Source: Triatoma infestans (taxonomy: Eukaryota > Arthropoda > Insecta > Hemiptera > Reduviidae). From it: a DNA stretch of 64,000 nucleotides. The stretch is from positions 1 to 64,000 of the forward strand of contig JAAEAF010002768.1 in the NCBI GenBank assembly GCA_011037195.1, in the 5' to 3' direction. Positions 31,660 through 42,839 of the stretch are shown here, piece after piece. The notes beneath the pieces are model-generated. The model worked only from the letters and a program-made list of their open reading frames with translations, searched no databases and was not told the origin of the DNA. Within the stretch, counting starts at the first letter, position 1, and each line of letters starts with the position of its first letter. Position numbers and translations under genes: made by a program.

Positions 31660-32760
31660 CTTTTGGGTGAAACTTCACCTACCAGCTGCCTAGAAACCTT
31701 CTAAAGTCACTTTTTTTGTCACAAATTACATGTGTTAAATCTATCTACCTGTAATTAATATAAAGTGCAAAGTTGCAATTCTGGTCTACCACATTTCTTC
31801 GAACACGGGTAGAATCGTGTAATCTATTAAAATGGCCGATAATCCCAAAAACTTCCCAAAAAAAAGTTTACCAGAAAAATGTTTGCAAAAAAAAGTGTAT
31901 GCATTATTGTGTAGTGTGTACACAAAGTTTAAAAAGAATTGTTGGAGCTGTTTGCAATAAAATCGCAAAATAAATACTGAAAAAATATCTTTCAGTAAAA
32001 TAGTACTTCCCTTTGTTGATTTAGAACTAGAATTAGAATGTGGGGGGGGACTTGAACCCAGGCACTGCAGCCTTTATTGAGGCTTATTGTGCCAACCCCT
32101 CAACACGTAGTAGAGGAAGCCCCCCTCTTCATGAGGTCCAGAACCTTCCCCACCAGTCCTTCTTGGAGTACGATTTCCTCCGATCTCAATGTGCCGAAGA
32201 TATCACACCGCAATCTGCCGATTGTAACACAATCAAACAACAGGTTGAGACCTCCTGACACAGTATGCACAAGGACTCCGTCTCAACCAATCCCACCTTG
32301 TGCAGATGTTTCTTGAACCTACCATGCCCGGTAAACAGGCCCGTTATCAGACAAATCTGATACCTGCTTAAACCCAGGGTCTCTCTGGTTCTTCTTTTGC
32401 ACAGCTCTGGCATGACCATTTTGCCATGTTTTCCCCCAGTACTTAGCCTCCAGTGACGATTGTGCTCTCTCCGAGTCCATTCTCTCAGAGAGGCCCTCGC
32501 CATACTTTTGGCTATTCCCAGAACAGGTTCCGGCCCACAGAACGGAGTGTTCGCTCCGTCTCTGGCTAGTTGGTCGGCTAGTTCATTACCTTTAATCCCC
32601 TTTTGTCGAGATAACTTGTCAAAAATGGAAAACCTTAGAGAAATGAAATTTGATATTCCTTTTAGGTATGCGACAATAAGGACTCGGTTAAAATCGTTTA
32701 AAGAGAAATACTATTTTACTGAAAGGTGTCTATACTATACTTATACTTCTATACTATAAG
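31660..32760 (-). repeat. Family A' copy split by a LINE insertion
   Basis: Left part (31660-32030): CCAAAAACTTCCC, GTTTAAAAAGAATTGTTGGA, CTTTCAGTAAAATAGTACTTCC. Right part (32611-32760): CAAAAATGGAAAACCTTAGA, TTTGATATTCCTTTTAGGTA. Both are diverged. The right part ends in a small TATACTATACTTCTA repeat that also lies right of the neighbouring B unit (33150-33190). Confidence 0.4.
32040..32610 (-). pseudogene. LINE C-terminal fragment: RNase H end and zinc knuckle
   Basis: The minus strand reads GIKGNELADQLARDG (end of RNase H, with the final aspartate), PFCGPEPVLGI, then REWTRREHNRHW, LSRYQICLITGLFTGHGRFK, KHLHKVGLVETESLCILCQE (first two cysteines of the knuckle) and, after a frame change, the rest. 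The 3' untranslated region resembles that of the 35.1-kb LINE (CACTGCAGCC and CACTGCGACC blocks). It is 5'-truncated and interrupts an A' copy. Jockey/R1-type with RNase H. Confidence 0.65.
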
Positions 32761-33150
32761 TAATTGGACCCGAATCAGTAAAGATTCATAGGATCCGAAG
32801 AGCAGAGAAGCACACATTAAATGAATCAAAAGTTAGTTACTCCCCCTCCCATCTAGGCCGACTAGAAAGGGAGAGTGATAGATTGATTCATATGAATAGA
32901 GCGACAGCAAAATTGTTCAGGACAGTTTTACAACAGTTTACATCCAGTCAGCAACCTATCTACTACCTTCTTATTACTCAGCCAGTCTGTCTCTTTATAT
33001 ATCTCTCGCTACTTAACTTCTATTTTACTGTTAAAGTCCTTGCAGTTTGTGTGTTCTATTCATTATACAGTTTTCAGCATATCATCTAGTTTATTTCTCA
33101 TTCCTACATTCATTATTCCCTCTATCTCTCTTCTTCTCACTTCCATTATA
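32759..33150 (+). mobile_element. Family B LTR-like unit
   Basis: Starts AGTAATTGGACCCGAATCAG, has GGATCCGAAGAGCAGAGAAG, CATATGAATAG in the TATA position, TTACATCCAGTCAGCAACC, GCCAGTCTGTCTCTTTATA, AAGTCCTTGCAGTTTGTGTG and TCTTCTCACTTCCATTATA. Flanking bases are TATA on both sides, in a locally TATAC-repetitive site, so the duplication is weak evidence. Confidence 0.6.
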
Positions 33151-33199
33151 TATATACTATACTTCTATAATATACTATACTATACTTCGAGAAGTATAG

Positions 33200-33740
33200 A
33201 TCCAATGATTGGAAAAGAGTTTCACCAATTTCAAGAAAGTTAGATCAGAAGAAGTTCATACACAATACAGTGAGGTATCCTACTTATTGAGAAAATTCCA
33301 AAAACCTCAAAATCTATTCAATAAAATCGCACTTCCGGTTAACCAAATTTTCTTCAAAATTTGGAACTCTACTAATACCTATAATGTGTATTATTATCTA
33401 TAATATAGGTCCAGGTATTATCCATTATATAGGCACCATCCTTTTTTACTGAAGTAGTATTTCAGAGGTAACTTAAAGCTATTGTTCCCCTTAGAGGTCT
33501 CCCCTTCCCAAAAATTGTATAGAAAAATATTACAAATAAAATTGATAGGCATTTATTTAGGTAAACAGTATACAAAGTTTAAACAAAATCGTTCGAGCCT
33601 TATTCGACAAAATCACGAAAAACAAAATCAGTAAACTTGCACCTCGGGTTGAAGGATCGTGTAATGTGCGGCGAATAAACGGAATTCCAAGTTTGAGCTC
33701 ACTACGATTTTTCGATTTTTAAGATAACTTTTTTAATATC
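33200..33740 (-). repeat. Family A' copy
   Basis: Minus-oriented A' features: GAGTTTCACCAATTTC (degraded CACACCAGA end), ATCGCACTTCCGGTTAACCA, ACCTATAATGTGTATTATTA, AAATATTACAAATAAAATTG and AACGGAATTCCAAGTTTGAG. A (CT)n run at 33743-33769 replaces the usual CA microsatellite near the far end. Confidence 0.5.
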
Positions 33741-33874
33741 TATTTCTCTCTCTCTCTCTCTCTCTCTCTTACATTGAGAGATATTGGAGGCATTAAATTT
33801 GCACAAGCTTTCTTTGTTTTGATTTAGAGCGCTCCAGATATGCCGTCCAGGTATACAAGTTTTTTATTTATTTA

Positions 33875-34483
33875 AAGCTGGCTACACACGTAACTGCATG
33901 TATACATGCACGGGTCTTTTGCGCAAGCATACATGTGATCCTCACGGCTCATGTATACTTGAAGAGTGTTAACAGATGCTTGAAAGATGGCGACTTTTGG
34001 ACGAAGACGACGCGCTCGCTTTAGCTGCTGTTGTTTTAATTTACAAATGAAAAAGTCAACAAAAAGATCGGTTCTTTGTGGTGTAAAGAATGGCTGAAGA
34101 AATGAAAAAGCTATTCACACATTAATTTATGAAGTGTGAATAAATTAATAGTGTTCACTTTCATAAATGTGAATAAATTCTTCCATAATTTCTCTGTGAA
34201 ACCTTCCTAAAATCAACCGGCATAATGGTAAAATAATATCGCCTTTATATGGACTCGAAAAGTAAAACAAACGGTGCATGAGACTGACACCAGGGGGGGT
34301 TGCACAATTCTGCTACACAAGTTAAACATGAACAAGATGGCGCGCGCACAAGTATGCAGTATGAAAGTTCAAACATTTTCTGACTTGTACAAGATTTTTC
34401 ATACAAACGATCAAGTATGCCTGCTGTACAAGCCGATTGCGCATGTATACCGTTCAAGTAAGCAGTTACGTGTGTAGGCAGTT
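33875..34483 (+). mobile_element. Second PIF/Harbinger-like element, deleted
   Basis: The left end GCTGGCTACACACGTAACTG and the right end CAGTTACGTGTGTAGGCAGTT form inverted repeats, flanked by a TAA/TTA three-base match on each side, the TWA target of PIF/Harbinger. After ATGGCGACTTTTGGACGAAG (33986) the interior reads in shifting frames LLDEDDALALAAVVLIYK and a trace of the KEWLKKRxxYSH block seen in the 5.0-kb transposase. About 609 bp, coding capacity lost. The TIR sequence differs from the 4.2-kb element, so it is a different family. Confidence 0.6.
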
Positions 34484-35118
34484 TAAGATTTTTACAACTG
34501 CACAGTAACCATGCAACAAGTAAAAAAGATAAATAATGAAAATGGAAGTATGCGCGTTGGTTAGCGCGCACACTCTGGCTTGAAGTTGTGAATGACAGCT
34601 ATCCAGCGATAGCAGTCGTAATACACCATAATGGCCTTAGTGTGTGCAACTGTATCTCAAAACAGAAAGTTATGTATTTAAATGGTGGCGCGGCCATAGA
34701 CGCCTCAGTCGTCTTGGCGGGTTTGTGGGGAAAGTGGAAGGATAGAGGGCTTGGATTAGGGGATTGGAATGAGAAGATAATTTGGAATGGAATTTTAGGT
34801 AGCAGGATTTGGCTGAAGTGGTGACGAAGGGAATTTTTTAGGCCTGTGTGGCCAGTGAGGTTAGAGATGTAGAAAGGAAGCACTGACGAATCGGTGCGTA
34901 AGATTTTGGACTCTAGGGATTGAATGCGATATAGGCTTGTGTTTTTGGCAGTCCCATATAATTCGAGTCCGTATGTCTCGAATTAATAGGAGCCAGTAAG
35001 GAATTGTACAGTTGTCTTTTGTTGTACAATGTAAGTTTTGAACGTTTGACTAGTTAGTTTTTTTAGCATTCTGTATCGGTAATTTAGTTCACTTCGTTTG
35101 AGTCCAGTATGAGGGTTT

Positions 35119-35866
35119 TTTTTTGAAGCGGGGGGGCCAATGCACTGCGACCTTTCCGGTCTATTGTGCTATGCCCTCAAGGTGCCACAGGCTTGCCCAC
35201 AGCACCCTAACAGATGTCCCAGCTGAACATCCGTTCTACAAAATCTCCATCAGTCTAAGATCTCTAAGGAATCCCAGATTCTAGAGAGGGTATATCTTGA
35301 ACCTTCTCTGAGTGGCAGCCTCGCAGTCTGTTAGGAAATGTAATGGAGTTTCCTCCAGCTCCCCACAGAATCTGCATGAGCTATCACTTTCTACTACTAT
35401 TGCCTCCAATCTAAGTTGGTATTATATTAGATTGGAGGCAATAGTAGTTTGGTGTAGATGGAAAGAATGACAATATCATCAACGAAGGTTGATGTTACTG
35501 TATTAGAATATAGGGGAAGGTCAGCAGTGTATATTTCATATAAAATTGGACCTAGGATACTACCTTGCGATACTCCTTCTTTCACCAGGTGTCCTCTAAG
35601 TCGGCAATGCCCCGTGAGGAAACCCGTAAGAATGCGGAGCTTGTTCTTGCTCAATCCAATGCAGGCCTGCGATCTCCGTCGGTTATAATTTCCCAAGCAG
35701 ATTTTACTGGCCTGCCGCAAACCGGGGAGGGAGTACCAGAGTTGAAATCTCCTCGTCTCCTCTTCCTTCCTAAGTTCCTTCAAACAGACAAATGGTCGCT
35801 AATCCACACAAAAAGGTTCCGGCCCTAGAAGCGGGGTTGTAGCGCCTATCTTGGCCAGGGCGTCGG
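35119..35866 (-). mobile_element. 5'-truncated LINE inserted in the Jockey element
   Basis: A 748-bp insertion flanked by a perfect 15-bp duplication CCAGTATGAGGGTTT (35104-35118 and 35867-35881), with a short T-tract at its left end as the poly(A) of the minus strand. The minus-strand translation runs LADALAKIGATTPLLGPEPF (RNase H end), RRFQLWYSLPGL, CIGLSKNKLRILTGFLTGHC, RLRGHL and, after the patch at 35394-35585, SDSSCRFCGELEETPLHFLT and DCEAATQRRF (CCHC knuckle). Same family as the LINE at 29439. It must be younger than the Jockey it interrupts. Confidence 0.75.
35394..35585 (-). repeat. Copied reverse-transcriptase patch with a snap-back end
   Basis: Position 35429-35585 is nearly identical to 37196-37353 of the Jockey reverse transcriptase, in the same orientation, but lies inside the unrelated LINE frame between its RGHL and SDSSC codons. 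Its left edge carries a perfect 21-bp inverted repeat (35394-35414 against 35427-35447) with a 12-base spacer, so the edge of the patch was copied a second time backwards. The fusion is in frame on one side (RGHLVKEGVSQGS), producing the 118-codon open frame at 35427-35783. That frame is a chimera, not a gene. Confidence 0.7.
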
Positions 35867-36066
35867 CCAGTATGAGGGTTTCATGTTAATCGTCTGTCTA
35901 GGTGGAGTCCAAGATAGCGGATTTGAGTTACAAGTGGGAGAAAATTATGGTTAAATTGAATGGTGGCAAGGGTTTTACGGTTTAAGGTGAAGACTATGTG
36001 CTTGGTTTTGTGTTGATTAATCTTGATTCTCAACCTATGGAGCCAGGGTTCGAAGAAGGTATACAA

Positions 36067-37190
36067 GTAAAATCCCCAACATCATTATTATGACCAGCCC
36101 AACGAAATATTGTCACGGTTGCAATTTTAAAGAAAATTACTTGATTAAATTGTATTAATTTGAGTAAGAGAAAGTCGTGTGAGTGTTTCACACCAGAATT
36201 TTTTTCTTTAACAATCTCAAAATATGTTGAAGTAAATACCGCCAGTAAGAGAAATAAAACTTTAAAAAATAATTCCATAATAAAAATATTTAATTGTAGT
36301 TTATTACATGAAAAGAAAATATTTATAACATAACATTTTACTTTCTGAAATATTTTTTGCCACTTTAACTGAGCGGAAGGAAGGGGAAATTGTAAAGAGT
36401 TTTTGAATGGTTGTTTCCATTATTATTACTTGGTGAATATTACTTCCACATCAATGGCAAAAACTCCACTCAACCTTCTCTTTGGTTATCTTTCACAAAA
36501 ATCCAATTCTATAAAAAAAGTTTATAGACTTACAAATACTTGGTCTTATTCCCCCCCTCTCTCTTTTTCAACATTGAAAATGTTTTATGGGAGGATAATA
36601 ATCAGAATGTAACGAAACGACAAGTTTATTTTTATTGAGTGGGGGTGGTGAATGGAATATTTCAATTCCGAAAGTGTGCCGAACGTTTACGGAGGTAGCC
36701 GAACCAGTTAACTAAATTGTATTATTTTAATTCGTATTATTGTCAAAAATAATAAATATTTGAACTAATTATTATTTAATTTTTTTTTTTTTTTTTTTTA
36801 ACTGGACTAATATTATAATAATATTATAGCGTATAATATACGTATATAATTTATAACCAGATATTTTATTTTATTTGTTGGTTTAAAATATTGGTGTATA
36901 TATATATAAAATTTAAAATGTTTTATTTCTTTTAAGTTTCTTCTGTCCATATATAGATAGCCCAAGATAGCGTATACTCTGTCAGCAGTATGTAGAAAGG
37001 TCTTATTTAGTTTTGACACCAGGACAGAGGGAGTGACGAAGTATGTACAGCTCAAAGTAGGAACGTATTATTTATTTTAACATCAGGTCACAGAGGCAAG
37101 TGACGAAGTGTGATAATTGTAGTTTAAATACATTTATTTTCATTCATTTTTATCTTTCCTTTTTTTTGCATTAAGGAAAGATGATCATGA
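36067..37190. other. Sequence interrupting the Jockey LINE; no gene
   Basis: Contains a family A end fragment at 36160-36200 (GAGTAAGAGAAAGT then GTGTTTCACACCAGA) and otherwise AT-rich sequence with T-tracts (36780-36799) and TA runs. Position 36950-37110 has two loosely repeated AGAGG(G/C)A...GTGACGAAGT segments. No TIRs, LTR ends or coding motifs were found. Confidence 0.35.
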
Positions 37191-37699
37191 AAGGTAGATT
37201 GGAGGCAATAGTAGTTTGGTGTAGATGGAAAGAATGACAATATCATTAACGAAGGTTGATGTTACTGTATTAGGATATAGGGGAAGGTCAGCAGTGTATA
37301 TTTCATATAAAATTGGACCTAGGATACTACCTTGCGATACTCCCTTCTTTCACAGAAAAATAGGCAGAAAAGGAAAATCCCGAAAGAGTTGACAAAGCCG
37401 AAACAGAAAATTGGTGTTTGATAAGATGCTTTGGAGTTTTTACAGCAATCCAGGGTGATACATCCTGTCAAATGCCTGAAAGACATCATGCTACTAATCA
37501 GAGGAGGAGGATGAGGCATCTATAACGCGATGAACTCGATTGTATTTGCTTGAAACTAAACTGGTAGTCAGGTAGTGGGGTTTTTGAAGTTTTTAAGATA
37601 GGAATTATGCGTTTAAGTAGAAGATTTTCAGGGATCTTGGACAGTATTGGAAGAATATATATTGGTCGGTAGGAGGGGGATTACGCAATAGTATTCTGG

Positions 37700-39210
37700 G
37701 TGCGTTAAAACCGTTAAAACTATTAAAAGAATGAAATATTTAACATGAAAACCTAAAAACAATTGTCGAATTTTAAAAAGGAGAATCCTTCATGAATATC
37801 TAATAAATACTCGTATGATATTAGATTAAAGTTAAGCAAAATTACGTTATGTTTTCTGAGATTTAATTTATTATTAAATTGATTTTAAAATGTTAAAACA
37901 AATATTTAGTTTTATGAACTTCTATTTTATTTTAATTTTATTAATATATATTTCGCAATTTCATGCAAACAATTTAAAATTTGTTTAATTTGGCAACACT
38001 GGTTGTTACTTTAAATTTTTAAAGATTAAAAGTGTAACTTTTAGCCACTGAATTTAATGGAATACGATCACTTTATTTAATTGTTTAGATAAATATTTAT
38101 TTATAATTAATTTTTTGAGGATTTATATTTTTTCGTGATAATTACATTTTAAATATTTTTATAAAAAATTTTAAACTTTTTAAATATGTTCAAAAAACAG
38201 ATGACCGGAAATTTGTATTTGGAGTTGAAGAGAAACGGATGAGTAGAGGAAGGCAGAAAGTGAAGCTTGATTTCAATTAAAACACAGATTAACATGCACA
38301 ACAATGCAGGGGGAAATATAGTACACACACAGAATGGGGTTGGCATCCCTGGCCGAAAATAAATTGGCTGCATTGTTGTTGTTGCTATTTTAGAATGAGA
38401 AAGGATTCCAATTCAAAATATTAACAAACATAAAGGTGTGTTTTATCTGAAAATCATGCGGACATATGGTTATAACATACGTAAAGCATAGGGTATTATG
38501 TTTATATAAACAAAGATTTGTCTTTTCGTATATATTGTAATGTGATTTGTATGGGGGGGTGGGGTGGTAAATTAAATATGTTAATTAATAATTAATTATT
38601 ATAATTCATATTTGGATCTTCTCAAAAGGGATCTCGTGAGGTCTGTGTTTATACAGAAGTTGGGGAGGAAAAACAACTAAATATATAGATTCAAAATATA
38701 TAATTAAAATAAACAGTATATGTAAAAAAAATTAATAAATACAATATTGAGATACAACAACATAAGTGTCTTGTCATTTAGGTGAAACTGCTTTTTATAA
38801 AACTTACATATTTTCTGACTTGAAGAAGGTTGGGTTTCTTGAAGCACTTCCACCACTCACTAATGCAACATCGCTTGTCCTGATGACATGTTTCAGTCTT
38901 TTTACAACATAAATTGGAACTGACCCCTCTACCTAAAAGGGGTCCACCTTATATTCTACCTCCACCCCGGGGAAAGTGAGAAGAGGGGAATTCCTTTTGT
39001 CCTAAGTAAATGTAATGATATGGGTAGGCCAGGTATCTCTGACTCAACTAACTGTTTCTTTTGTGCCTTTCAACTTTCAAAAAACCCAACTTTATAAATA
39101 TATACATTAGAAAAATTCCCTACTTTCCAATCATAAAATATTTAACAAGGATATACTCATGATATAATTTATATTTATTAATTCGCCCAAAGATGTACAT
39201 ATTACAATAT
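37700..39210. other. No gene recognised
   Basis: Mostly AT-rich with short frames lacking motifs. Position 38800-39080 is more balanced but shows no repeat or protein similarity that I can recognise. Could be unique intergenic or intronic sequence. Confidence 0.3.
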
Positions 39211-39953
39211 ATATACTTTTGTAACTGCTGTTAGAGGAAATATTACATATTACGATCGTATCAAAGTTTCGATATCGAGTTTTCCTCGGAAATATCACCT
39301 TCTGAGGGTACTGAGCCCAAATAAGTGGTTTTTAGAAAATGGTCTGTGTGTGTGCTATAGTCAGCATAACACAGAAATGCAAAAATTCAAACGTGATATT
39401 TAGATTAAGTGCAAGCAGGGAACCCGCCAATAAGGTTTTGATCAAAATCGTTCAACCGGAAATAGCACTTTACTAACTGGATTTTTCGTTTTTTTTTTTG
39501 CATTTTTTTTTTAAAAGTGGCTCCAACGATTTTCTTTATACTTTTGATATTATTCCACTTATAAATAGCTATAACTTATATTTGAATCATTTTTTCCGAT
39601 AAAATTTAATTTAAGCGTGGTTTTTGGGAGAGGGAGGTGCGGGTCATATTTTCCTCTAAAGTGTTATTTCAAAATTTATTATATCATTTTATTTATCTAC
39701 ATAATGTTAATTATTAATAAAATGCGTTGCCAAAATTCCGAGTTTGAAGAAAATCGATTGACCAGACATGTGATTTTTTTTTTTAGTGATTAGTTTGTTT
39801 TTTTTTCAGTTTTCTGCAATTTTCACGAAAATGGCTTCAAACAATTTTCTTTGAATTTCGTATATCGACTAAACATATACAAAGAGCTGCAACATTTATT
39901 TAAAACATTTCTCCGGCGGGGTTGGTTATGTTTCCGAATAAAGTGCTAATTTA

Positions 39954-40904
39954 CGAGGCATGTCCAGTAAGTAAGTGTACTGAATTTTTGTAGGTTACAA
40001 AAATTTTTATTTGAACAAAAAAATTACCTGGTTACATTAGTATATATGTAAGCTATTTTTCGACATAGTCACCATTCCTCTCAATGCCCAGGTGGTGAAC
40101 CGGGGTATTAATTTTTTGATGCCTTCCTCGAAGTAGTTTCCCGCCAACCTCTTCGTCCACTTTCCACCTCCCCCTTCACATCCTCGTCGGTTGAAAAGCT
40201 TTTTCCACCCATGTGCAGCTTCAGGGAAGTAAAGAGATAGTAATCTGAAGGTGCTAGGTCAGGGGAATGCGCGGGATGGTTCAGGACATCCCATTTAAAA
40301 CGAGGCAAGCAATTTTTTCGTGGCGTTGGCCGTGTGTGGTCTGGCATTGTCGTGCAGCAGGCAGACTCCCTTTGTCAGCGTGCCTCTTCTTTTGTTCTGA
40401 ATCGCCCTCCGCAATTTTTTTAGGGTCTCACAGTATCTTGCAGAGTTGATGGTCTCCCCTTGAGGCATATATTCAATTAAAATTATGCCTTGACAGTCCC
40501 AAAACACGGATGCCATGATTTTCTTGGCTGAAATTGTGGTTTTGAACTTTTTGGCGGAGGGTGAAGAGATGTTACGCCATTGTTGAGACTGCCTTTTGGT
40601 TTCAGGTGTGTATTGTGCAACCCAAGTTTCATCTCCAGTAATGATGGAGCGGAGAAATTCATCGCCATGGAGTTTGTAGCGTTTCAAAAAACTCTTGCCC
40701 AGCCTCCACTCGATTCAACTTGGCGGGAGATTGGATTGACATTTTTCACGAAAAGTATGGTCGCATCGACAGTTCTCAACGTACTGACCTCGAACCGGTC
40801 TCGTTGCGGAGGAATCAGGCTACACGACAGTGTAGCCAACATGTCGAAAACAAATCCCTCCGGCCGTGAGAGCCTCAATACACTTACTTACTGGACATGC
40901 CTCG
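39954..40904 (-). mobile_element. mariner element, deletion derivative, copy 1
   Basis: Terminal inverted repeats CGAGGCATGTCCAGTAAGTA and their reverse complement are flanked by TA (39952-39953 and 40905-40906). At 951 bp it lacks about a quarter of a normal mariner. The missing piece is the N-terminal DNA-binding half of the transposase gene, at the same junction as copy 2 (53641-54563). It sits in a family A monomer, so it is younger. It keeps both ends and could move only with transposase supplied elsewhere. Confidence 0.85.
40108..40690 (-). pseudogene. mariner transposase catalytic domain, frameshifted
   Basis: Frame one (40295-40687) starts in KRYKLHGDEFLRSIITGDETW, holding the first aspartate (GDETW), and continues through YTPETKRQ, EYMPQGETIN and LLHDNARPHTAN (second aspartate). 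A one-base insertion near 40297 shifts the frame. The overlapping frame (40108-40347) continues FKWDVLNHPAHSPDLAPSDY with the third aspartate. Spacing between the second and third is 34 residues, the DD34D signature of mariner. The N-terminal HTH domain is deleted. The open frame upstream at 40684-40878 is not transposase-like. Confidence 0.8.
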
Positions 40905-41601
40905 TATTTTATTATAAATTTCTATCATCTAAATAAAATTAAATAATATTAGCCATTATATATATATTGTTCAATTCTGAGTTTGAAGAAAATCGATTGA
41001 GCGGAAGTGAGTTTTTACTGAAATTATTTCAATTTTTTACGATTATTTTATCCATAAAAAATACCGACGGAATTCATAAAGTTTGTTACACTAACTATGA
41101 ATAATAGAGTCCTATCCACTTTTATTGGATAAAGTTGTTTCAAACTTTTTATTCCACTTTTTTTGTGTGAGAAAGTTCATTTAAAGAAATTTTGAGGGAG
41201 GAGGAGTGTATGGTTCCCCCCTCCCCCAAAAAGTCATTTTATTAAGTTTAGATTCTCCAATTGATATACAAAATTGAAGATAAGTAAATATTTTGGCAAA
41301 AATTGTAAGTTTAAAGCAAATTTTTGTCACTTAAAAATCTCGAGATTTTTTAAACTATGAAAACTCGTTTGAGTGTTTCAAACACTCGATCGTAATTTTT
41401 TCAAATTTACAGGAAATACAACAGGATACCGGAATAAAAGAAAAAAAAAAGTAGGGTTTTTAGCGAATTCTCTGTGTGATGTGTGTGTGTGTGTGTTTTT
41501 TTGTTGTCTTTTCAAGTTTCTCTTGAGGAATCTTAAACTATACGAATTTTATTCTTGTTAAGCCTGATACAGGCCTGGTAACTGTCCAGAAAAGTATTAG
41601 C

Positions 41602-42430
41602 CTATTATTATTATTATTATAATTATTATCATTAGACCGGGTGTCTGGCGGCATGGGACCTAAGCCTATATGGCTTTTATCCCCCTGCGGCCCCCCCCAT
41701 ATCATCCCCTTAAACAGTCTCTCCCAGTAGCCTACTGGTCATTTGCATCACAGACTGTCGATTCGATGGCTAGAGCTATCCCAAACCGTAACGCAATATT
41801 TTACGAGCCATGGGGAGTTCAATTCTAAGCTCCATGAGCTGGGATTGAAAGATTCCCCGAATTGCGAATGCGGTGAACGGGATATAGTGCATCACGTTCT
41901 CTTCCGGTGTCCTCTCCTCGACGAGGCAAGAATCCATATGGAATTCAAGCTGATAAGGAGGGGAGAGAACTGGCCGGGAGATTGTAAAGAGTTAATGAGA
42001 AGTGCTGACAATTTCAAAGACTTCATTGAGTTTGCTCGAGAAGTAGCGGTAATGCGCCGGACTAGACGGATATGTAGAGGTCCGCCTCCACGTGGCAGGG
42101 ATGGAAACTTGCCTACTATGTACGCAAGGCTAAGTGACAATAAGCACCGGTTTTGGCGCTATGTGCTAGGTATGGTGGCTAAGAGTGTGCTCTAATTTTG
42201 AAATTTTGGTCACTCTGCAATATCCCAGGATATCCTTTAACTCCAACACGCCCAAGCAATCCTGCGAGAGTGGTACCCTCCCAAATACGCTAAACTTAGT
42301 ACCAGCGAAACGGCGGGCACTGACATAGATAGTGATACACCGTTTCCCTGACTCCGTCATCGCAATTCTGGCAACTGGGACCGGACTAAATTCTGTTGGT
42401 GGGATTCTGGCCTATCTCAATGATAGTGCT
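41602..42430 (-). mobile_element. LINE 3' end, split by another LINE
   Basis: The right part (42213-42430) on the minus strand reads SGPSCQNCDDGVRETVYHYL followed by CQCPPFRW, a CCHC knuckle, and continues IWEGTTLAGLLG. The left part (41625-41741) is the 3' untranslated region (GGATAAAAGCCATATAGGCT) ending in an (AAT)-rich tail at 41602-41635. It aligns with the copy at 2179-2400, which is continuous where this one is split. 5'-truncated. Confidence 0.6.
41742..42206 (+). mobile_element. 5'-truncated LINE nested in a LINE
   Basis: A 465-bp insertion flanked by TGGTCA (41736-41741 and 42207-42212). The 150-codon frame at 41743-42195 reads LSQTVTQYFTSHGEFNSKLH, ELGLKDSPNCECGERDIVHH and VLFRCPLLDEARIHME: the C-terminal region with a C-x-C...H...C knuckle typical of R1/Jockey-type ORF2 proteins. 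It ends KSVL with a stop 11 bases before the duplication. There is no poly(A). The frame is open, suggesting a fairly recent insertion; the reverse transcriptase is missing. Confidence 0.65.
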
Positions 42431-42494
42431 CTCTTGACTTACTCCTTGTAATGTTTGAGCTCATTTTCTTGGAGAAAAAGGTCACTTCATGGGA

Positions 42495-42830
42495 TCTGAA
42501 TCACTAAAGGTGCATAGGATCCGAAGAACGAAGAAATGACCTAGTCATTCGCTGCCTAGGCCAGACTGGGGTGAGAGGTTCTATATATATATATATATAT
42601 ACATATAGCCGAGCTAGCCCTAAAGAATGGGGAAAGTTTACATTCAGTCAGCAACCTATCTACCTACCTTCTTATTATTCAGCCAGTCTGTCTCTTCATA
42701 TATCTCTCGCTACCTAACTTCTATTTTACTGTAAAGTCTTTGCAGTTTGCATGTTCTGCACATTATCCAGTTTACTTCTCTAAAATACATTGTCACTAAT
42801 TCTTTCTCTTTTTCACATCCAATTATATCG
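42495..42830 (+). mobile_element. Family B LTR-like unit
   Basis: GGGATCTGAATCAC, ATAGGATCCGAAGAACGAAG, GGCCAGACTGGGGTGAGAGG, a (TA)n TATA region at 42580-42602, TTACATTCAGTCAGCAACC, GCCAGTCTGTCTCTTCATAT, AAAGTCTTTGCAGTTTGC and TTCACATCCAATTATA in family order. The first bases are eroded. Confidence 0.6.
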
Positions 42831-42839
42831 TTGAACACA

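Larger units (their letters stand above)
34600..37690 (-). pseudogene. Jockey-like LINE, split by two insertions
   Basis: Minus-strand parts in order: 37190-37690 with RPIYILPILSKIPENLLLKR, GVSQGSILGPILY and STFVNDIVIL (reverse transcriptase fingers and palm; YADD-type box altered to FVND); 35882-36066 with EPWLHRLRIKINQHKTKHIV and RYLGLHLDRRLT; 34600-35103 with RYRMLKKLT, YGLELYGTAKNTSLYRIQSL, ESKILRT and FYISNLTGHTGL. This is the motif order of one Jockey element. It is interrupted at 36067-37190 and again by the LINE at 35119-35866. Stops and frameshifts throughout. Confidence 0.6.
39220..41420 (+). repeat. Family A copy split by a mariner element
   Basis: Left part (39220-39951): TTACGATCGTATCAAAGTTT, AGTGGTTTTTAGAAAATGGT, a TGTGTGTG run, TCAACCGGAAATAGCACTTT, GGTTATGTTTCCGAATAAAG. 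Right part (40905-41180): ATTATAAATTTCTATCATCT, GAAAATCGATTGAGCGGAAG. The monomer is continuous across the mariner once it and one TA are removed. The end of the copy, near 41200-41420, is degraded. Confidence 0.55.

Noticed and set aside
34599..34883. 94-codon minus frame as an independent gene
   Set aside because: It continues the Jockey C-terminal pattern (FYISNLTGH) at its start and then degrades. Counted as part of that LINE.
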